DNA of 64,000 nucleotides, from NCBI GenBank assembly GCA_025916675.1, contig CP098402.1, positions 615,205 through 679,204 of the forward strand, read 5' to 3'. This document shows positions 17,453-28,995 of this stretch, in pieces. A program made the translations under genes and the position numbers. The notes beneath the pieces are model-generated. The model was not told where the DNA came from, did no database searches, and saw nothing but the letters and a program-made list of their open reading frames with translations. The DNA comes from Phycisphaera sp. GTDB taxonomy: Bacteria; Planctomycetota; Phycisphaerae; Phycisphaerales; UBA1924. Within the stretch, counting starts at the first letter, position 1. Every line of letters begins with the position of its first letter.

Positions 17453-20261
17453 CCTCCACTGCCCGCGGTCGGGCGGGTCGGTCCTTCGATTCGACCTGCG
17501 CCCGCAGGGAAACGACCTCTGCCTCCAGCGCCGTCACACGCTCGTAGAGCGCCTGGATCGCCGCCAGCGACACACCCGAGAGGTCCGTTGCCGCCACGTG
17601 CCGCTCGTCGGGCCCGACGCCGAAGGCGTGATAGAAGTCCTGGGCCACCGGGCCGATGTGGCGCGAGCCGGTCTCGTCGTCCTTGTACATCCAGGTCGTC
17701 ACGGACAAATCGGCGACCTTCTCGAGCAAATCCTGCTTGTCGAACTCCTCGAAGTCGGTCTTCTTGTCGCGATCGCTCACGCTGATCCAGAGACCAAGCG
17801 CGGTCAGATATCCGCCACTCGAGGTGGCCAGAAGGGAGCCGAGCGGGAACGAAACCGCGCTGTCGTCGCCCAGCCAGATGCCGCCTTCGGCCCGAACAAT
17901 AAACTGGTTGTCCTGTGTGGTCGAAAGATCGGCGGCTTGTGAGTCGCCCCATACGAACGACCCGGTGTGCAACGCCTTCGCACGCACGCCAGCCGCGAGC
18001 GAGTATGGAGCCGAAACCGTGTTCAGCACACCACCGGGGATGCTCGCACCGACGGCCGTCGACAGGATCGTGTTCAATTGCCCCCCGCCGATGCTGCTGT
18101 ACGCCGCCGCGGCGACGTTCGAGTCTCCGCCCGCGATGACCGCACCAACGGTGGTGGTGGGGTCGCCATCGTTCGTGCCCAGGATGTTATTGAGCCCGCC
18201 ACCGATGACGCCGTAGTCGTCGTAGACCACGTTGGCCGCGAGCGACGCACCGCCACCACCGATCGAAACGCCAGCGGCGGCGTCGAGAATGGCGTTGTCA
18301 ACGTGCCCGATGATGATCGAGGGGCACACGGCGTCTTCGATGAGTGACAGGGCGCTCGTGCCGCTGAGCCGCACGTCCAGGCCCACGCCACTCGTGTTGT
18401 CGAGAACCCCGTCGAGCACGATCGAGCCCGAGACTTCCAGTGCTTCGGCGGGCGAGGCCACGTTGATCCCGACCTGGCCGGTGATGGTTGTCTTGGTCGT
18501 GGTCTGCGTCCAAGGCGAAGAGCCGGCCGGTCCTTGTGGTCCGGTCGGCCCCGCTGGTCCTTGGGGCCCGGTGGGACCCGCCGGCCCTTGCGGCCCCGTG
18601 GCGCCGTCTAATCCATCCGCGCCCGCGGGTCCGGTCGGCCCGGCGGGCCCTTGCGGCCCGGTTGCTCCGTCGGCTCCAGCCGCACCCGCCGGTCCTGCCG
18701 GTCCTTGCGGCCCGGTCGCGCCGTCAATTCCATCCGCGCCCGCTGGCCCCATCGGACCAATCGGCCCCTGCGGTCCGGTGGCACCATCGGCCCCATCCGC
18801 GCCGGCTGGTCCGGTCGGTCCTTGCGGCCCGGTCGCTCCGTCGGCCCCATCCGCGCCCGCCGATCCCATCGGTCCAACTGGCCCTTGTGGTCCCGTCGCT
18901 CCATCCGCTCCGTCCGCACCTGCTGGTCCTGTCGGGCCCTGTGGTCCCGTGGCTCCGTCTACACCATCGACTCCGGTTGGTCCCATTGGGCCGATCGGTC
19001 CCTGCGGTCCGGTCGCTCCATCGGCACCAACCGCGCCGGCTGGCCCCATGGGTCCTGTTGGCCCTTGCGGCCCAATTGCTCCGTCTGCCCCCGCCGGTCC
19101 GGTCTCGCCGTCAGTGCCAGCTGCACCCTGTGGTCCGATTGGCCCTGCTGGCCCAGCCGGACCCATCAGCCCCTCTGGCCCCGTCTCCCCGATGGCGCCG
19201 GTTTCTCCGGTCGGACCCTGAAGGCCGCGCAATCCGGCGAAACCGCGTGGCCCTTGGGGTCCGTCGCGCCCGGCTTCGCCCTGCGGGCCGGGGGGCCCTT
19301 GTTCGCCGCGCGGTCCGGGCTCGCCGGGCCGTCCGTTCAGTCCCGAGAGGCCGCGAGATCCTTGCGCGCCCTGCGCCCCCCGCGCGCCCCGTTCGCCAGG
19401 CCGGCCGGCTGGTCCCGCGCTGCCTGTGGCTCCGGCAGCACCCTGTTCACCCCGTTCGCCCCGATCTCCCCGTTCTCCCTGATCGCCCCGGGTGCCCGGG
19501 GCGCCGCGGACCCCCTCGGCCCGTGCGATCGCGATCAGCTCCTGCCGACTGGTTTTGGTCGATTGCGCGTCGGTTTCTTCTTCCTCGTCCGCATCATCGT
19601 TCTCATCGCCCTTGCCAACTGGATTCACGATGTTCACGGTCACCGATGGCACCGACGTTCCACCCGACGCGCTCGCTGGAGATGCGGACGCAGACTCCTG
19701 CATCGTGGGCATGGGGCGACCGCTGTCATTCGATCCACTGCTGCGCGTCTGCCGATCAGCGGGTACGGCGGCGGGCGTCACCCCGCCCGCTCGAGCCGCG
19801 ATCCCAGACGCGGACAACGGCGCGGTTGGCAAACCGGGAACTTGGCGGTCTTGTTGGCGAGTTCGCCCCGAGGGCCCGGGCTGGAGCGCGAGCGCAGCGG
19901 CTTCGAGGCTCAACCAATCTTCCATCGGATCGGGTTGCGGCAGACTCAGCGATGCCTCGAAATCACGAGCTTCACCCCTTCGCGCGTTCGGCGTGGCCAA
20001 CAGGCTGGGCTGTAGCGAGTCGCTCGGTTCGATCTGATGGGACCATCCATCATCTGGCAGGGCAAGTTCTCTGTTCGGCTCTTCGGCCTCGATTGTCGGT
20101 ATGGGCCCGCTAGCCGGTTCGGCCTGGGACTGCCTTGGCACGCCCCGAGTGACGGCCATGGTGACCGCACCGCCAGCAAGACCGACGAATATCGCCTGGC
20201 CCGCTGTCATTCCCGCGGCATTCGCGCCCGCTGACGCTAATTGTGTTGAAGCTCGCCACAT
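17433..20261 (-). CDS. Collagen-like repeat protein with S74-type C-terminal chaperone domain
   Basis: A 942-residue protein. An N-terminal hydrophobic segment ([18 protein letters not shown]) suggests membrane anchoring. A disordered Pro/Ser-rich region and an acidic patch ([14 protein letters not shown]) follow, then about 110 Gly-X-Y triplets, rich in GPQGP, GADGADG and GPMGP, and then a beta-roll region with YadA-head-like spacing ([32 protein letters not shown]). The C-terminus resembles the Peptidase_S74 intramolecular chaperone domain of phage tail spikes ([13 protein letters not shown]...[14 protein letters not shown]), ending in a short coiled coil. Such proteins form trimeric fibres with self-processing C-termini. 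A cell-surface fibre is inferred. ATG 20261 is the likely start; an upstream in-frame ATG exists at 20333. Confidence 0.8.
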   Translation of the reverse strand: MWRASTQLASAGANAAGMTAGQAIFVGLAGGAVTMAVTRGVPRQSQAEPASGPIPTIEAEEPNRELALPDDGWSHQIEPSDSLQPSLLATPNARRGEARDFEASLSLPQPDPMEDWLSLEAAALALQPGPSGRTRQQDRQVPGLPTAPLSASGIAARAGGVTPAAVPADRQTRSSGSNDSGRPMPTMQESASASPASASGGTSVPSVTVNIVNPVGKGDENDDADEEEETDAQSTKTSRQELIAIARAEGVRGAPGTRGDQGERGDRGERGEQGAAGATGSAGPAGRPGERGARGAQGAQGSRGLSGLNGRPGEPGPRGEQGPPGPQGEAGRDGPQGPRGFAGLRGLQGPTGETGAIGETGPEGLMGPAGPAGPIGPQGAAGTDGETGPAGADGAIGPQGPTGPMGPAGAVGADGATGPQGPIGPMGPTGVDGVDGATGPQGPTGPAGADGADGATGPQGPVGPMGSAGADGADGATGPQGPTGPAGADGADGATGPQGPIGPMGPAGADGIDGATGPQGPAGPAGAAGADGATGPQGPAGPTGPAGADGLDGATGPQGPAGPTGPQGPAGPTGPQGPAGSSPWTQTTTKTTITGQVGINVASPAEALEVSGSIVLDGVLDNTSGVGLDVRLSGTSALSLIEDAVCPSIIIGHVDNAILDAAAGVSIGGGGASLAANVVYDDYGVIGGGLNNILGTNDGDPTTTVGAVIAGGDSNVAAAAYSSIGGGQLNTILSTAVGASIPGGVLNTVSAPYSLAAGVRAKALHTGSFVWGDSQAADLSTTQDNQFIVRAEGGIWLGDDSAVSFPLGSLLATSSGGYLTALGLWISVSDRDKKTDFEEFDKQDLLEKVADLSVTTWMYKDDETGSRHIGPVAQDFYHAFGVGPDERHVAATDLSGVSLAAIQALYERVTALEAEVVSLRAQVESKDRPARPRAVEVIAPGP
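18519..19515 (-). repeat. Collagen-encoding Gly-X-Y tandem repeat
   Basis: About 1 kb of degenerate tandem repeat inside the collagen-like gene, coding for near-perfect Gly-X-Y triplets. A higher-order unit of about 18-30 residues, built on [14 protein letters not shown], recurs from 18600 to 19100. The opposite strand has long open frames because of this low complexity; they are not genes. Confidence 0.9.
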
Positions 20262-20436
20262 AACGCATCCATTCCCTTTCAACGATTCGACCTGAAAGGG
20301 ATCGACGCAAATCGCCACAAAATACAAACCCAAGTTGTGTTTTGGCTAGCGAATTCTGCGGCCAAGGCGTTTGGAACTGGGCGATCGGGACAACCGACTC
20401 AGATTGCAGAATGAGCCCCCCCCTCATTCGAGGGGG

Positions 20437-22149
20437 TCATTCTCCACCAGCCACCTGGTTCACTTCTTCGAGGCTGGTAATCCCTTGTGCCGCAAGGCGT
20501 AGTCCGAAGGTGCGCAGTGTCGTAAACAAGTCCGCCTCGATGACCTTCTTTATGGCCTGGATGCTTGGTTCTTTGAGCACGATGTCGCGCAGCGCGTCGT
20601 TGAATTCGAGCAACTCGAAGATCGCCCGGCGGCCTATGAAGCCCGTTCTCAGGCATTGCGCGCAACCGGTTGGGGTATACACGTGGTTGGCCTTATTGGA
20701 TGCGCCAGAGTGCTTGCTCAGGGTTGCCCCAAGCTTGCTCGCCTCCCCCGGGCTCAGGGGAACCTCGCGCCGGCAACTGGTGCATAACACGCGCACGAGC
20801 CGTTGCGCGAGGATCAGGTCCAACGCGTTGGCCACCAGGTAGGGCTCGACACCAAGGTCCAGCAAGCGGAACACCGCGGCAACCGTGTCCTTGGCGTGGA
20901 CGGTCGAGAACACCAGGTGCCCGGTCATGGCCGCCTGCATCGCGGTGCGCGCCGTCTCGTCGTCGCGGACCTCGCCCACCAGGATCACGTCGGGATCCTG
21001 GCGCAGCACGCTCCGCAGGAGTCCACTAAAACCAAGCCCCTGGCGATCGTCCACAGGGATCTGGGTGACGCCCGAGAGCTTGTACTCCACGGGGTCTTCG
21101 ATCGTGATGACGTTCTTGCGTTCGCGGTCGATCTCGCGCACGCAGTTGTGCAGCGTCGTGGTCTTGCCGCTGCCCGTCGGGCCGCACACCAGCAGCATGC
21201 CCGCGTCCTTGGTCAGCACTTTTCGGATGCGCGGGACCATGTACGGCGCCAGCCCGAGGTCGCTTACCGACTGCGGCACGCCCCGCCCGTCGAGCACACG
21301 CATCACCAGCTTCTGCCCGCCCACGGCCGGTGTGAAGCTGATGCGATACTCCACCCGCCGTTCGTCGCCGTCGACCACGAACAACGCCGACATCGTCCCG
21401 TCATGGATGGCCTGCTTCCCGGCGACTTCCATCTCGCACGCCGTCTTGATCAGGTTGCAGGCCAGGGTTCCCACGCTGCCGGGCATCTCGGCGAGCGGAA
21501 CCATCTGTCCATCGACGCGCAAGCGGGCCTGGTACGTCTCGCCCCGCGGCTCGACGTGGATGTCCGTCGCCCGGCTCTTGTCCGCGCTGGCCAGCAGCAG
21601 ACGGACGGCCACCGGCCCGGGGCTCTCGCCATCGAGCGCACCGGTGCGCTCGCCCGAAGCGTTCAAAATGGTCACGTCGTCGACCAGCTTGCCCGCGGGC
21701 GGCAGGTTCTCGATGGTCCGGCGGATCTCCCTGGCCCAGGTCGCTTTGGCGGCCGAGGTTCCCGATTCCTTCTTCTTGCGGCTGGTGCGCGTGGCGGTCA
21801 TGGTGGCCGAGTCGCCCGAGTCGGAACCGCCCCCGTCGGCATCCATGGCCACCAACTCGACGAGAAACTCGTGACCGCCCACGCGAACAACATCACCCTC
21901 GTCGAGGTACGTCTGCTGGACCTTCACCTCGTTGACACGCGTGCCGTTTCGAGATTCCAGGTCGACAGCCAGGTACCGGCCGGTGGCATCGGGGCGGATG
22001 GCGCAGTGGTGGCGGCTGGCCTTCTCATCGGAAAGCCGCACCGTGTTGGCGGGGTGGCGGCCGATGGTGACCTCGCGGCCGTCCAGTGTGTGGGTCTTGC
22101 CCTGCCAGCCATGCGGCCGAAGGACCAATCGTGATGTGTCCGATGCCAT
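20437..22149 (-). CDS. FHA-domain/GspE-PilB fusion ATPase
   Basis: A 570-residue type II secretion/type IV pilus assembly ATPase. In place of the usual GspE N-terminal domain it has an FHA domain (about residues 5-95: ITIGRHPANTVRL-like strand, SRHHCAI, LESRNGTRVN), which binds phosphothreonine. A charged linker (RTSRKKKES) leads to the secretion ATPase with ATDIHVEPRG, Walker A GPTGSGKTT near residue 320, Asp box EDPVEY, Walker B ILVGEVRDDETA, and the tetracysteine zinc site CTSC...CAQC. The FHA domain suggests control of the motor by Ser/Thr kinases. No other pilus or secretion gene is nearby. The start at 22149 follows the FHA boundary. Confidence 0.88.
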   Translation of the reverse strand: MASDTSRLVLRPHGWQGKTHTLDGREVTIGRHPANTVRLSDEKASRHHCAIRPDATGRYLAVDLESRNGTRVNEVKVQQTYLDEGDVVRVGGHEFLVELVAMDADGGGSDSGDSATMTATRTSRKKKESGTSAAKATWAREIRRTIENLPPAGKLVDDVTILNASGERTGALDGESPGPVAVRLLLASADKSRATDIHVEPRGETYQARLRVDGQMVPLAEMPGSVGTLACNLIKTACEMEVAGKQAIHDGTMSALFVVDGDERRVEYRISFTPAVGGQKLVMRVLDGRGVPQSVSDLGLAPYMVPRIRKVLTKDAGMLLVCGPTGSGKTTTLHNCVREIDRERKNVITIEDPVEYKLSGVTQIPVDDRQGLGFSGLLRSVLRQDPDVILVGEVRDDETARTAMQAAMTGHLVFSTVHAKDTVAAVFRLLDLGVEPYLVANALDLILAQRLVRVLCTSCRREVPLSPGEASKLGATLSKHSGASNKANHVYTPTGCAQCLRTGFIGRRAIFELLEFNDALRDIVLKEPSIQAIKKVIEADLFTTLRTFGLRLAAQGITSLEEVNQVAGGE

Positions 22150-22314
22150 GATTCTGCGATGCTCCTCGTGCCCAGGGCGGTCGGTGTCGTGCGGCCGCGC
22201 GGGCACCCTCCCCGAGTGCCGGGTGTCGTACCAGTCTACAGCCCCGAGGTTGCGGGCGTGACTTGGGAGCCGGCCAGTCTGGCTTTATGGGTCCGGGCAG
22301 GCGACAATGCCGCC

Positions 22315-23067
22315 GTGGACCTCCCGCCCATCGAACTCGAAGCCGAGCCCCAGCCCCCGCCACTGCGCGATACGGTGGCCTTCGGGCCCACTCGCGAGGA
22401 CGCCTTGGCCGCTCTGGCGCAAGACATGACCCTCCAGGCGAACGCCTGCATCCGAGAGTTCGGCAGCTTCCATCTGGCGGTTTCGGGCGGGCCCAAACTG
22501 AAAACACTCGAACGGCTCTGCCGGGAGCTGATGACCGACCCGGCATACCGAATGCTGCCCTGGCGCGACACCCACGTCTGGACCGTCGACGAGGCCCCCG
22601 TGGCCCACGACCAACCGGCCAGCGTGTACGGGTTGCTGCGAGACATGATCATCGGCCACTCGGGCATCCCGCGCGAGCACGTCCACGGCATCTCGGCCTT
22701 TCGCCCGGCCGCCGACGACGAATACGAGAGAACGCTCCAGAGCACGCTGGGGGCTCGGCCCAGCGGCCACGACCGGCTGGATATGGCCGTACTCGCGCTG
22801 GACTCCACAGGTGTCGCTGGCAGGCTCGATCCAGAGCACGCCGCCGAGAGCGAACGGCTGGTGGTCCGCCTGCCCGACAACGCCGTGACGCTCACCCACC
22901 GGATGCTCTCGGGTAGCCGATTCATGGGCGTGCTGGCGGTCGGCAAGGCGGTGCGGCCCGCGCTGCAAAGGGTGGCCGCGGGCGAGCTGGCGCCCGTGCC
23001 CGAACTGATCGGTGGCCATACCCGGTGGTACATCGACCACGATGCCAGTCCGAAAGAGGATTGGTGA
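22315..23067 (+). CDS. 6-phosphogluconolactonase-like protein, active-site motif lost
   Basis: A 250-residue protein of the Pgl/NagB-like fold. Recognisable parts are the opening VAFGPTREDALAALAQDM, FHLAVSGGPKLKTLERL (family: lalSGGsTP..ly), VWTVDEAPVAHDQPAS (family: DER.Vp.dd..SN) and DNAVTLTHRMLSGSRFMGVLAVGKAV. The hallmark GxGxDGHTASL is replaced by ALDSTGVAGRL, so the catalytic His is missing and lactonase activity is doubtful. The start is uncertain: GTG at 22315 is used, GTG at 22258 is an alternative. It is divergent from the GspE gene and 3 bp from the downstream pseudouridine synthase. Confidence 0.6.
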   Translation: MDLPPIELEAEPQPPPLRDTVAFGPTREDALAALAQDMTLQANACIREFGSFHLAVSGGPKLKTLERLCRELMTDPAYRMLPWRDTHVWTVDEAPVAHDQPASVYGLLRDMIIGHSGIPREHVHGISAFRPAADDEYERTLQSTLGARPSGHDRLDMAVLALDSTGVAGRLDPEHAAESERLVVRLPDNAVTLTHRMLSGSRFMGVLAVGKAVRPALQRVAAGELAPVPELIGGHTRWYIDHDASPKEDW

Positions 23068-23070
23068 CCT

Positions 23071-23811
23071 ATGAACCTGACCGTCGAGCCCAACGAACGC
23101 ATCAACTTCAAGGTGCAATTCGAGGACGAGCATTTGCTGGTCGTCGAAAAGAAGGCACGCTTGGCCACCGTGCCCGGCAAGGCCCACGCCGACGATACGC
23201 TGCTCAACGGGCTGTTCGCCAGGTACGGTGCCAAGCTCCAGAACGTGGGCAAGTCCCGCGAGTTTGGCATGATGCACCGCCTCGACAAGCCCACCAGCGG
23301 GTTGCTGCTGGTGGCCCTGTCGCCCGAGAGCTACGACGCCCTGGCCGACCTCTTCCGCAAACGCGAGCTGGCCAAGTTCTATTATGCCATCACCCGCCGC
23401 GCTCCAGCCAAGCTGCCCGCCGGCACGATCAACCGCCCCATCCTCGAAGAAATGAAGAACATGAAGCTGGCCCGCATCGCCAGCAGCGGCAAGCCCGCCC
23501 TGACGGCGTACCGGCTCGTCGAGCAGAATCCCGCCGCCGCGCTGCTCGAGTGCCGGGCCATCACCGGACGCCTGCACCAGGTCCGGGTGCACCTCGCGTC
23601 CATCGGCTGCGCAATATTGGGCGACGACCTTTACGCCAACCCCACGGTCGCCGACGCCGCCAGCCGCATGATGCTGCACGCCCACCGGCTGGCCTTCAAG
23701 CACCCGATGACCGGCCAACAAGTCGACGCCCGCGCGCCGCTGCCCCGGGACTTCTTGGCCACGCTCAAGCGCGTGGGTCTCGCCAAGCCCGTTGCGGGCG
23801 CATCCGGCTAA
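23071..23811 (+). CDS. RluA-family pseudouridine synthase
   Basis: A 246-residue RNA-modifying enzyme. The catalytic motif MMHRLDKPTSGLLL (HRLDxxTSG, catalytic Asp) lies near residue 74, followed by KFYYAITRR and the RLHQVRVHLA motif near residue 168 used for substrate binding. The size fits single-domain RluA/RluC/RluD-type enzymes without an N-terminal S4 domain. Target rRNA or tRNA sites cannot be told from the sequence. It starts 3 bp after the Pgl-like stop (likely one transcript) and its 3' end overlaps the convergent HemW-like gene by 4 bp. Confidence 0.88.
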   Translation: MNLTVEPNERINFKVQFEDEHLLVVEKKARLATVPGKAHADDTLLNGLFARYGAKLQNVGKSREFGMMHRLDKPTSGLLLVALSPESYDALADLFRKRELAKFYYAITRRAPAKLPAGTINRPILEEMKNMKLARIASSGKPALTAYRLVEQNPAAALLECRAITGRLHQVRVHLASIGCAILGDDLYANPTVADAASRMMLHAHRLAFKHPMTGQQVDARAPLPRDFLATLKRVGLAKPVAGASG

Positions 23812-25007
23812 ACGAGCCCCATGAACTCGCCCGCAATCCCGTCGGCCAGCATCATGCCGGCGTCGGTCAGCCGCCAGCGGTCGCCAGCGATCACGAGGTG
23901 GCCCAGGGCCCGCTGGCGATGCGCCTCGTCATGCAGCCGATCGGGCAGATCAACAGCGTCGATGCCCTCGCGCAATCGCAACCCGGTCATGATCCGTTCG
24001 GCCAGAGCGCGCCTCGTGTCGGGTTCTTCGAGGTCGATCGCCGGAGGCAGGCCGATCGCATCGGGCGCGCCGAGGTAGCTGTCCAAACGCGGCACGTTCT
24101 TCCAACGCCAGCCCGCCATGTGCCCGCTCGCCGAGGGGCCCGCGGCCAGCCACTGGTCCTGCCGCCAGTAGGCCAGGTTGTGCCGGCACTCTGCCCCGGG
24201 CCTGGCATAGTTGCTCACCTCGTAGCGGTCGTAGCCGTTGGCGCGCAGCGTATCGAGGATCATGAGCAGCATGTCGGCCTCGAGGTCCTCATCGGCCGGC
24301 TCGAAGTCGCCGCGGTTCATGCGCGCGGTCATGGCGGTGTTGGGCTCGTAGGTCAGCGAATAACAACTCATGTGTTCCACGCCGAACATCACCGCCCGAT
24401 CGAGGTCGTCCTGCCACTCGGCGGGGGTTTGGCCCGGGACGGCGAAGATCAGGTCCACCGATTGGCGTGCGATGCCGGCGCCGCGTGCCAGTTCGATCGC
24501 GCGGCCAACGTTGTCCGGGTCGTGCCAACGCTCCAGCGTCTTCAGGTGCTTGGGGTTGAACGACTGCGCGCCGATGCTGATCCGGTTGACCCCACCCGCG
24601 GCCAGGACGGCGAACAACTCGGGGGTGGCCGTCTCAGGATTGCACTCGACGGTGAATTCGGCATCCGAGATCTTGTAGTGCTCGTGGAGTGTGGCCAGCA
24701 GCCGCCGCCAGAGGTTGGGCCGTAGCAGCGTCGGGGTGCCGCCGCCGACGAAGATGCTTGTGAGCGGGCCGGCGAACGGGGCGAGGTGGGCAAGTTCGGC
24801 GATCAGGCGGTCGGTGAAGGGCTCTTGCCGGTCACGGGTGTCCACCAAGCTATAGAAATCGCAGTAGTGGCACTTGTGAAAGCAGAACGGGACGTGGATG
24901 TACAGGGCCTGGACGGGTGCGGCACCCGAGCGATCGGGGTGCAATGATTCCAGCGGATGGGCTGCGCCCCCGCGTTGCCCAGCGATGGTGATGGGGGTAG
25001 TGTCCAC
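23808..25007 (-). CDS. hemW: HemW-like radical SAM protein (coproporphyrinogen oxidase-like)
   Basis: A 399-residue radical SAM protein. The cluster motif is YIHVPFCFHKCHYCDFYSLVD (CxxxCxxC at about residues 42-49), with GGGTPTLL, EFTVECNPET and the HemW-type C-terminal domain (NLAYWRQDQWLAAGPSASG; GLRLREGID). HemW is a heme-trafficking/insertion relative of HemN, and true HemN carries an extra N-terminal motif and a second SAM-binding region that are absent here, so HemW is the better call. The extra cysteine after the cluster loop seen in HemN (CxxxCxxCxC) is missing too, which again fits HemW. It is divergent from the FHA protein gene. Confidence 0.85.
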   Translation of the reverse strand: MDTTPITIAGQRGGAAHPLESLHPDRSGAAPVQALYIHVPFCFHKCHYCDFYSLVDTRDRQEPFTDRLIAELAHLAPFAGPLTSIFVGGGTPTLLRPNLWRRLLATLHEHYKISDAEFTVECNPETATPELFAVLAAGGVNRISIGAQSFNPKHLKTLERWHDPDNVGRAIELARGAGIARQSVDLIFAVPGQTPAEWQDDLDRAVMFGVEHMSCYSLTYEPNTAMTARMNRGDFEPADEDLEADMLLMILDTLRANGYDRYEVSNYARPGAECRHNLAYWRQDQWLAAGPSASGHMAGWRWKNVPRLDSYLGAPDAIGLPPAIDLEEPDTRRALAERIMTGLRLREGIDAVDLPDRLHDEAHRQRALGHLVIAGDRWRLTDAGMMLADGIAGEFMGLV

Positions 25008-25102
25008 ATTGCCACCCGATGTTGGCCCGGTGCCGGGCCGGTGGGAATCGCTCCGGGCCCGCGCATGGGCCGGGAAAGTCGCTAGAAGCGGGAGTGTACG
25101 CC

Positions 25103-25588
25103 GTGTCGATCGAACTCGTTCTTGTGACTTCGGACGGCGAGCAGCGGGCCTTCGCGGTCTCGCGGGCCCGCATCATCGGGCGTGAAGAAGACTGCGACCT
25201 GCGCGTCCCGGTCGCGGAAGTGTCCCGCGAGCATTGCCGCGTGGAACCCAACGCGAACGGCGGGCTCTCGGTCGAAGACCTGGGCTCGAGCAACGGCACC
25301 TACATCAACGGCCTCTTGATCGAAGAGGCCGAGATGGCCGCCGGCGACGTGATGAAGGTCGGGCCGGCGTTCATGGTCCTCCGCATCGACGGCGAGCCGG
25401 CCAGCATCGACAACGATGCGGCCATTGAGCAGGGCACCCCCAGCGAACTCGATCAGCCAAGGAGCCAGCCGCAGACCAGCAAGCAGGTCGGCCAGGGCTC
25501 GCTGGTGGACGATAAGGATCCCGATGACAGCGACATGTTCTCGGACTTCGATTTCGATGACGACGATGAGGAAGCGCCCAAGCTCTAA
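25103..25588 (+). CDS. FHA-domain protein with acidic C-terminus
   Basis: A 161-residue soluble protein. The FHA domain (about residues 1-95) shows the canonical GREEDCDLRVP, VSREHCRV and DLGSSNGTYING, the loop residues that bind phosphothreonine. The C-terminal 60 residues are disordered and end in a DDDDEEAPKL acidic tail. The start is GTG at 25103, preceded by GGGAG. It probably reads the output of Ser/Thr kinases, as does the FHA-GspE protein three genes away, but no kinase is encoded nearby. Confidence 0.85.
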   Translation: MSIELVLVTSDGEQRAFAVSRARIIGREEDCDLRVPVAEVSREHCRVEPNANGGLSVEDLGSSNGTYINGLLIEEAEMAAGDVMKVGPAFMVLRIDGEPASIDNDAAIEQGTPSELDQPRSQPQTSKQVGQGSLVDDKDPDDSDMFSDFDFDDDDEEAPKL

Positions 25589-28074
<2,486 letters not shown>

Positions 28075-28091
28075 TCGAAAGGCGACATTGC

Positions 28092-28946
28092 ATGGCAACT
28101 CTAACTGGTCGAGATGACGAAGTTCTCGCTTTCCTTCACGTCACGAAGACTGGTGGGAGAACGCTGCAGCGAGTCCTGAAAGACATACTCAGGTCGGAGG
28201 GGGGGCAGTCGCGCAACTTTGATGGTTCGCTTCGCGCACGTGATGAATTTGTGCATGAAACGGCGGAGTGTCGCAATCGCTATGACTTGTTGCACGGCCA
28301 TTTCCAGTTTGGGATACACGATTACATTGATCGACCCGTTCGCTACATTACGCTGTTGCGAAATCCGGTTGATCGAGTCGTCTCACAGTACTATCACATT
28401 CTTGAAGATCCACGGCATTACCTTCATAGTATTGTGACAAATTCGCGTTGGTCACTTATCGATTTCATCGAGAATTCGCTGCCACGGGATGCCGACAATG
28501 GCACTATCCGCTGCCTGACCACGCGATCGCTCTGGCACGGCCGAGTCGGCGATGTGACACGGGAAGAACTGGATACAGCGAGGTCGAACCTGTTCGAACA
28601 AGTTTCGGTTTTCGGGTTAACCGAACGGTTTGATGAATCGCTGATATTGATGGCGGAGCGATTCGGTTGGCCTGATGAATTTTTGCGATACGAACGCAGG
28701 AATGTAACCAAGCGACCCCACACGTCTGACTTGTCCGCGGTTGAACGGCGAGCTGTCGATGCGATCACTGAGTTGGAGCAGGAGTTGTTCCAAGAAGCTC
28801 GCGAAAAACTGGACCAGATCATCCGCGAGCAGCCCGCGGCATTTCGAGCACGACTGGAGCGGTTCGTACGAGAGAATCCCGGAAGCAATCCCATCTACGA
28901 CGAGCGTGGTGTTCGAATTGATGGCGTGCATTGCTCTCAGTCCTGA
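28092..28946 (+). CDS. Sulfotransferase family protein
   Basis: A 284-residue protein of the PAPS-dependent sulfotransferase family. The N-terminal AFLHVTKTGGRTLQRVL matches the 5'-phosphosulfate loop (usually hIPKtgGtsl; here Lys and Thr-Gly-Gly are kept), and ITLLRNPVDRVVSQYY matches the 3'-phosphate-binding motif (LRdPveRliS.y). It would sulfate a glycan or lipid, substrate unknown. The start is ATG 28092 after AAAGG; GTG at 28071 overlapping the uppS stop is an alternative. The gene is clearly richer in A/T, including third codon positions, than the neighbours on both sides, which suggests recent acquisition. Confidence 0.8.
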   Translation: MATLTGRDDEVLAFLHVTKTGGRTLQRVLKDILRSEGGQSRNFDGSLRARDEFVHETAECRNRYDLLHGHFQFGIHDYIDRPVRYITLLRNPVDRVVSQYYHILEDPRHYLHSIVTNSRWSLIDFIENSLPRDADNGTIRCLTTRSLWHGRVGDVTREELDTARSNLFEQVSVFGLTERFDESLILMAERFGWPDEFLRYERRNVTKRPHTSDLSAVERRAVDAITELEQELFQEAREKLDQIIREQPAAFRARLERFVRENPGSNPIYDERGVRIDGVHCSQS

Positions 28947-28995
28947 CGACCAGAACGCCAAGCGCCTTTTACCGCGAACTTCCCTGGAGCACGCC

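Noticed and set aside
18232-19221. Long Pro/Ala/Gly frame opposite the collagen-like gene
   Set aside because: It is a mirror of the Gly-X-Y repeats in low-complexity DNA and has no start signals or known domains.
18519-19515. Possible CRISPR-like array
   Set aside because: The repeats are coding, directly adjacent and degenerate, with no spacers; they encode collagen triplets.
20407-20445. Imperfect hairpin at the 3' end of the FHA-GspE gene
   Set aside because: The stem has a bulge and overlaps the coding end, and there is no T run downstream on the minus strand, so it is not a convincing terminator.
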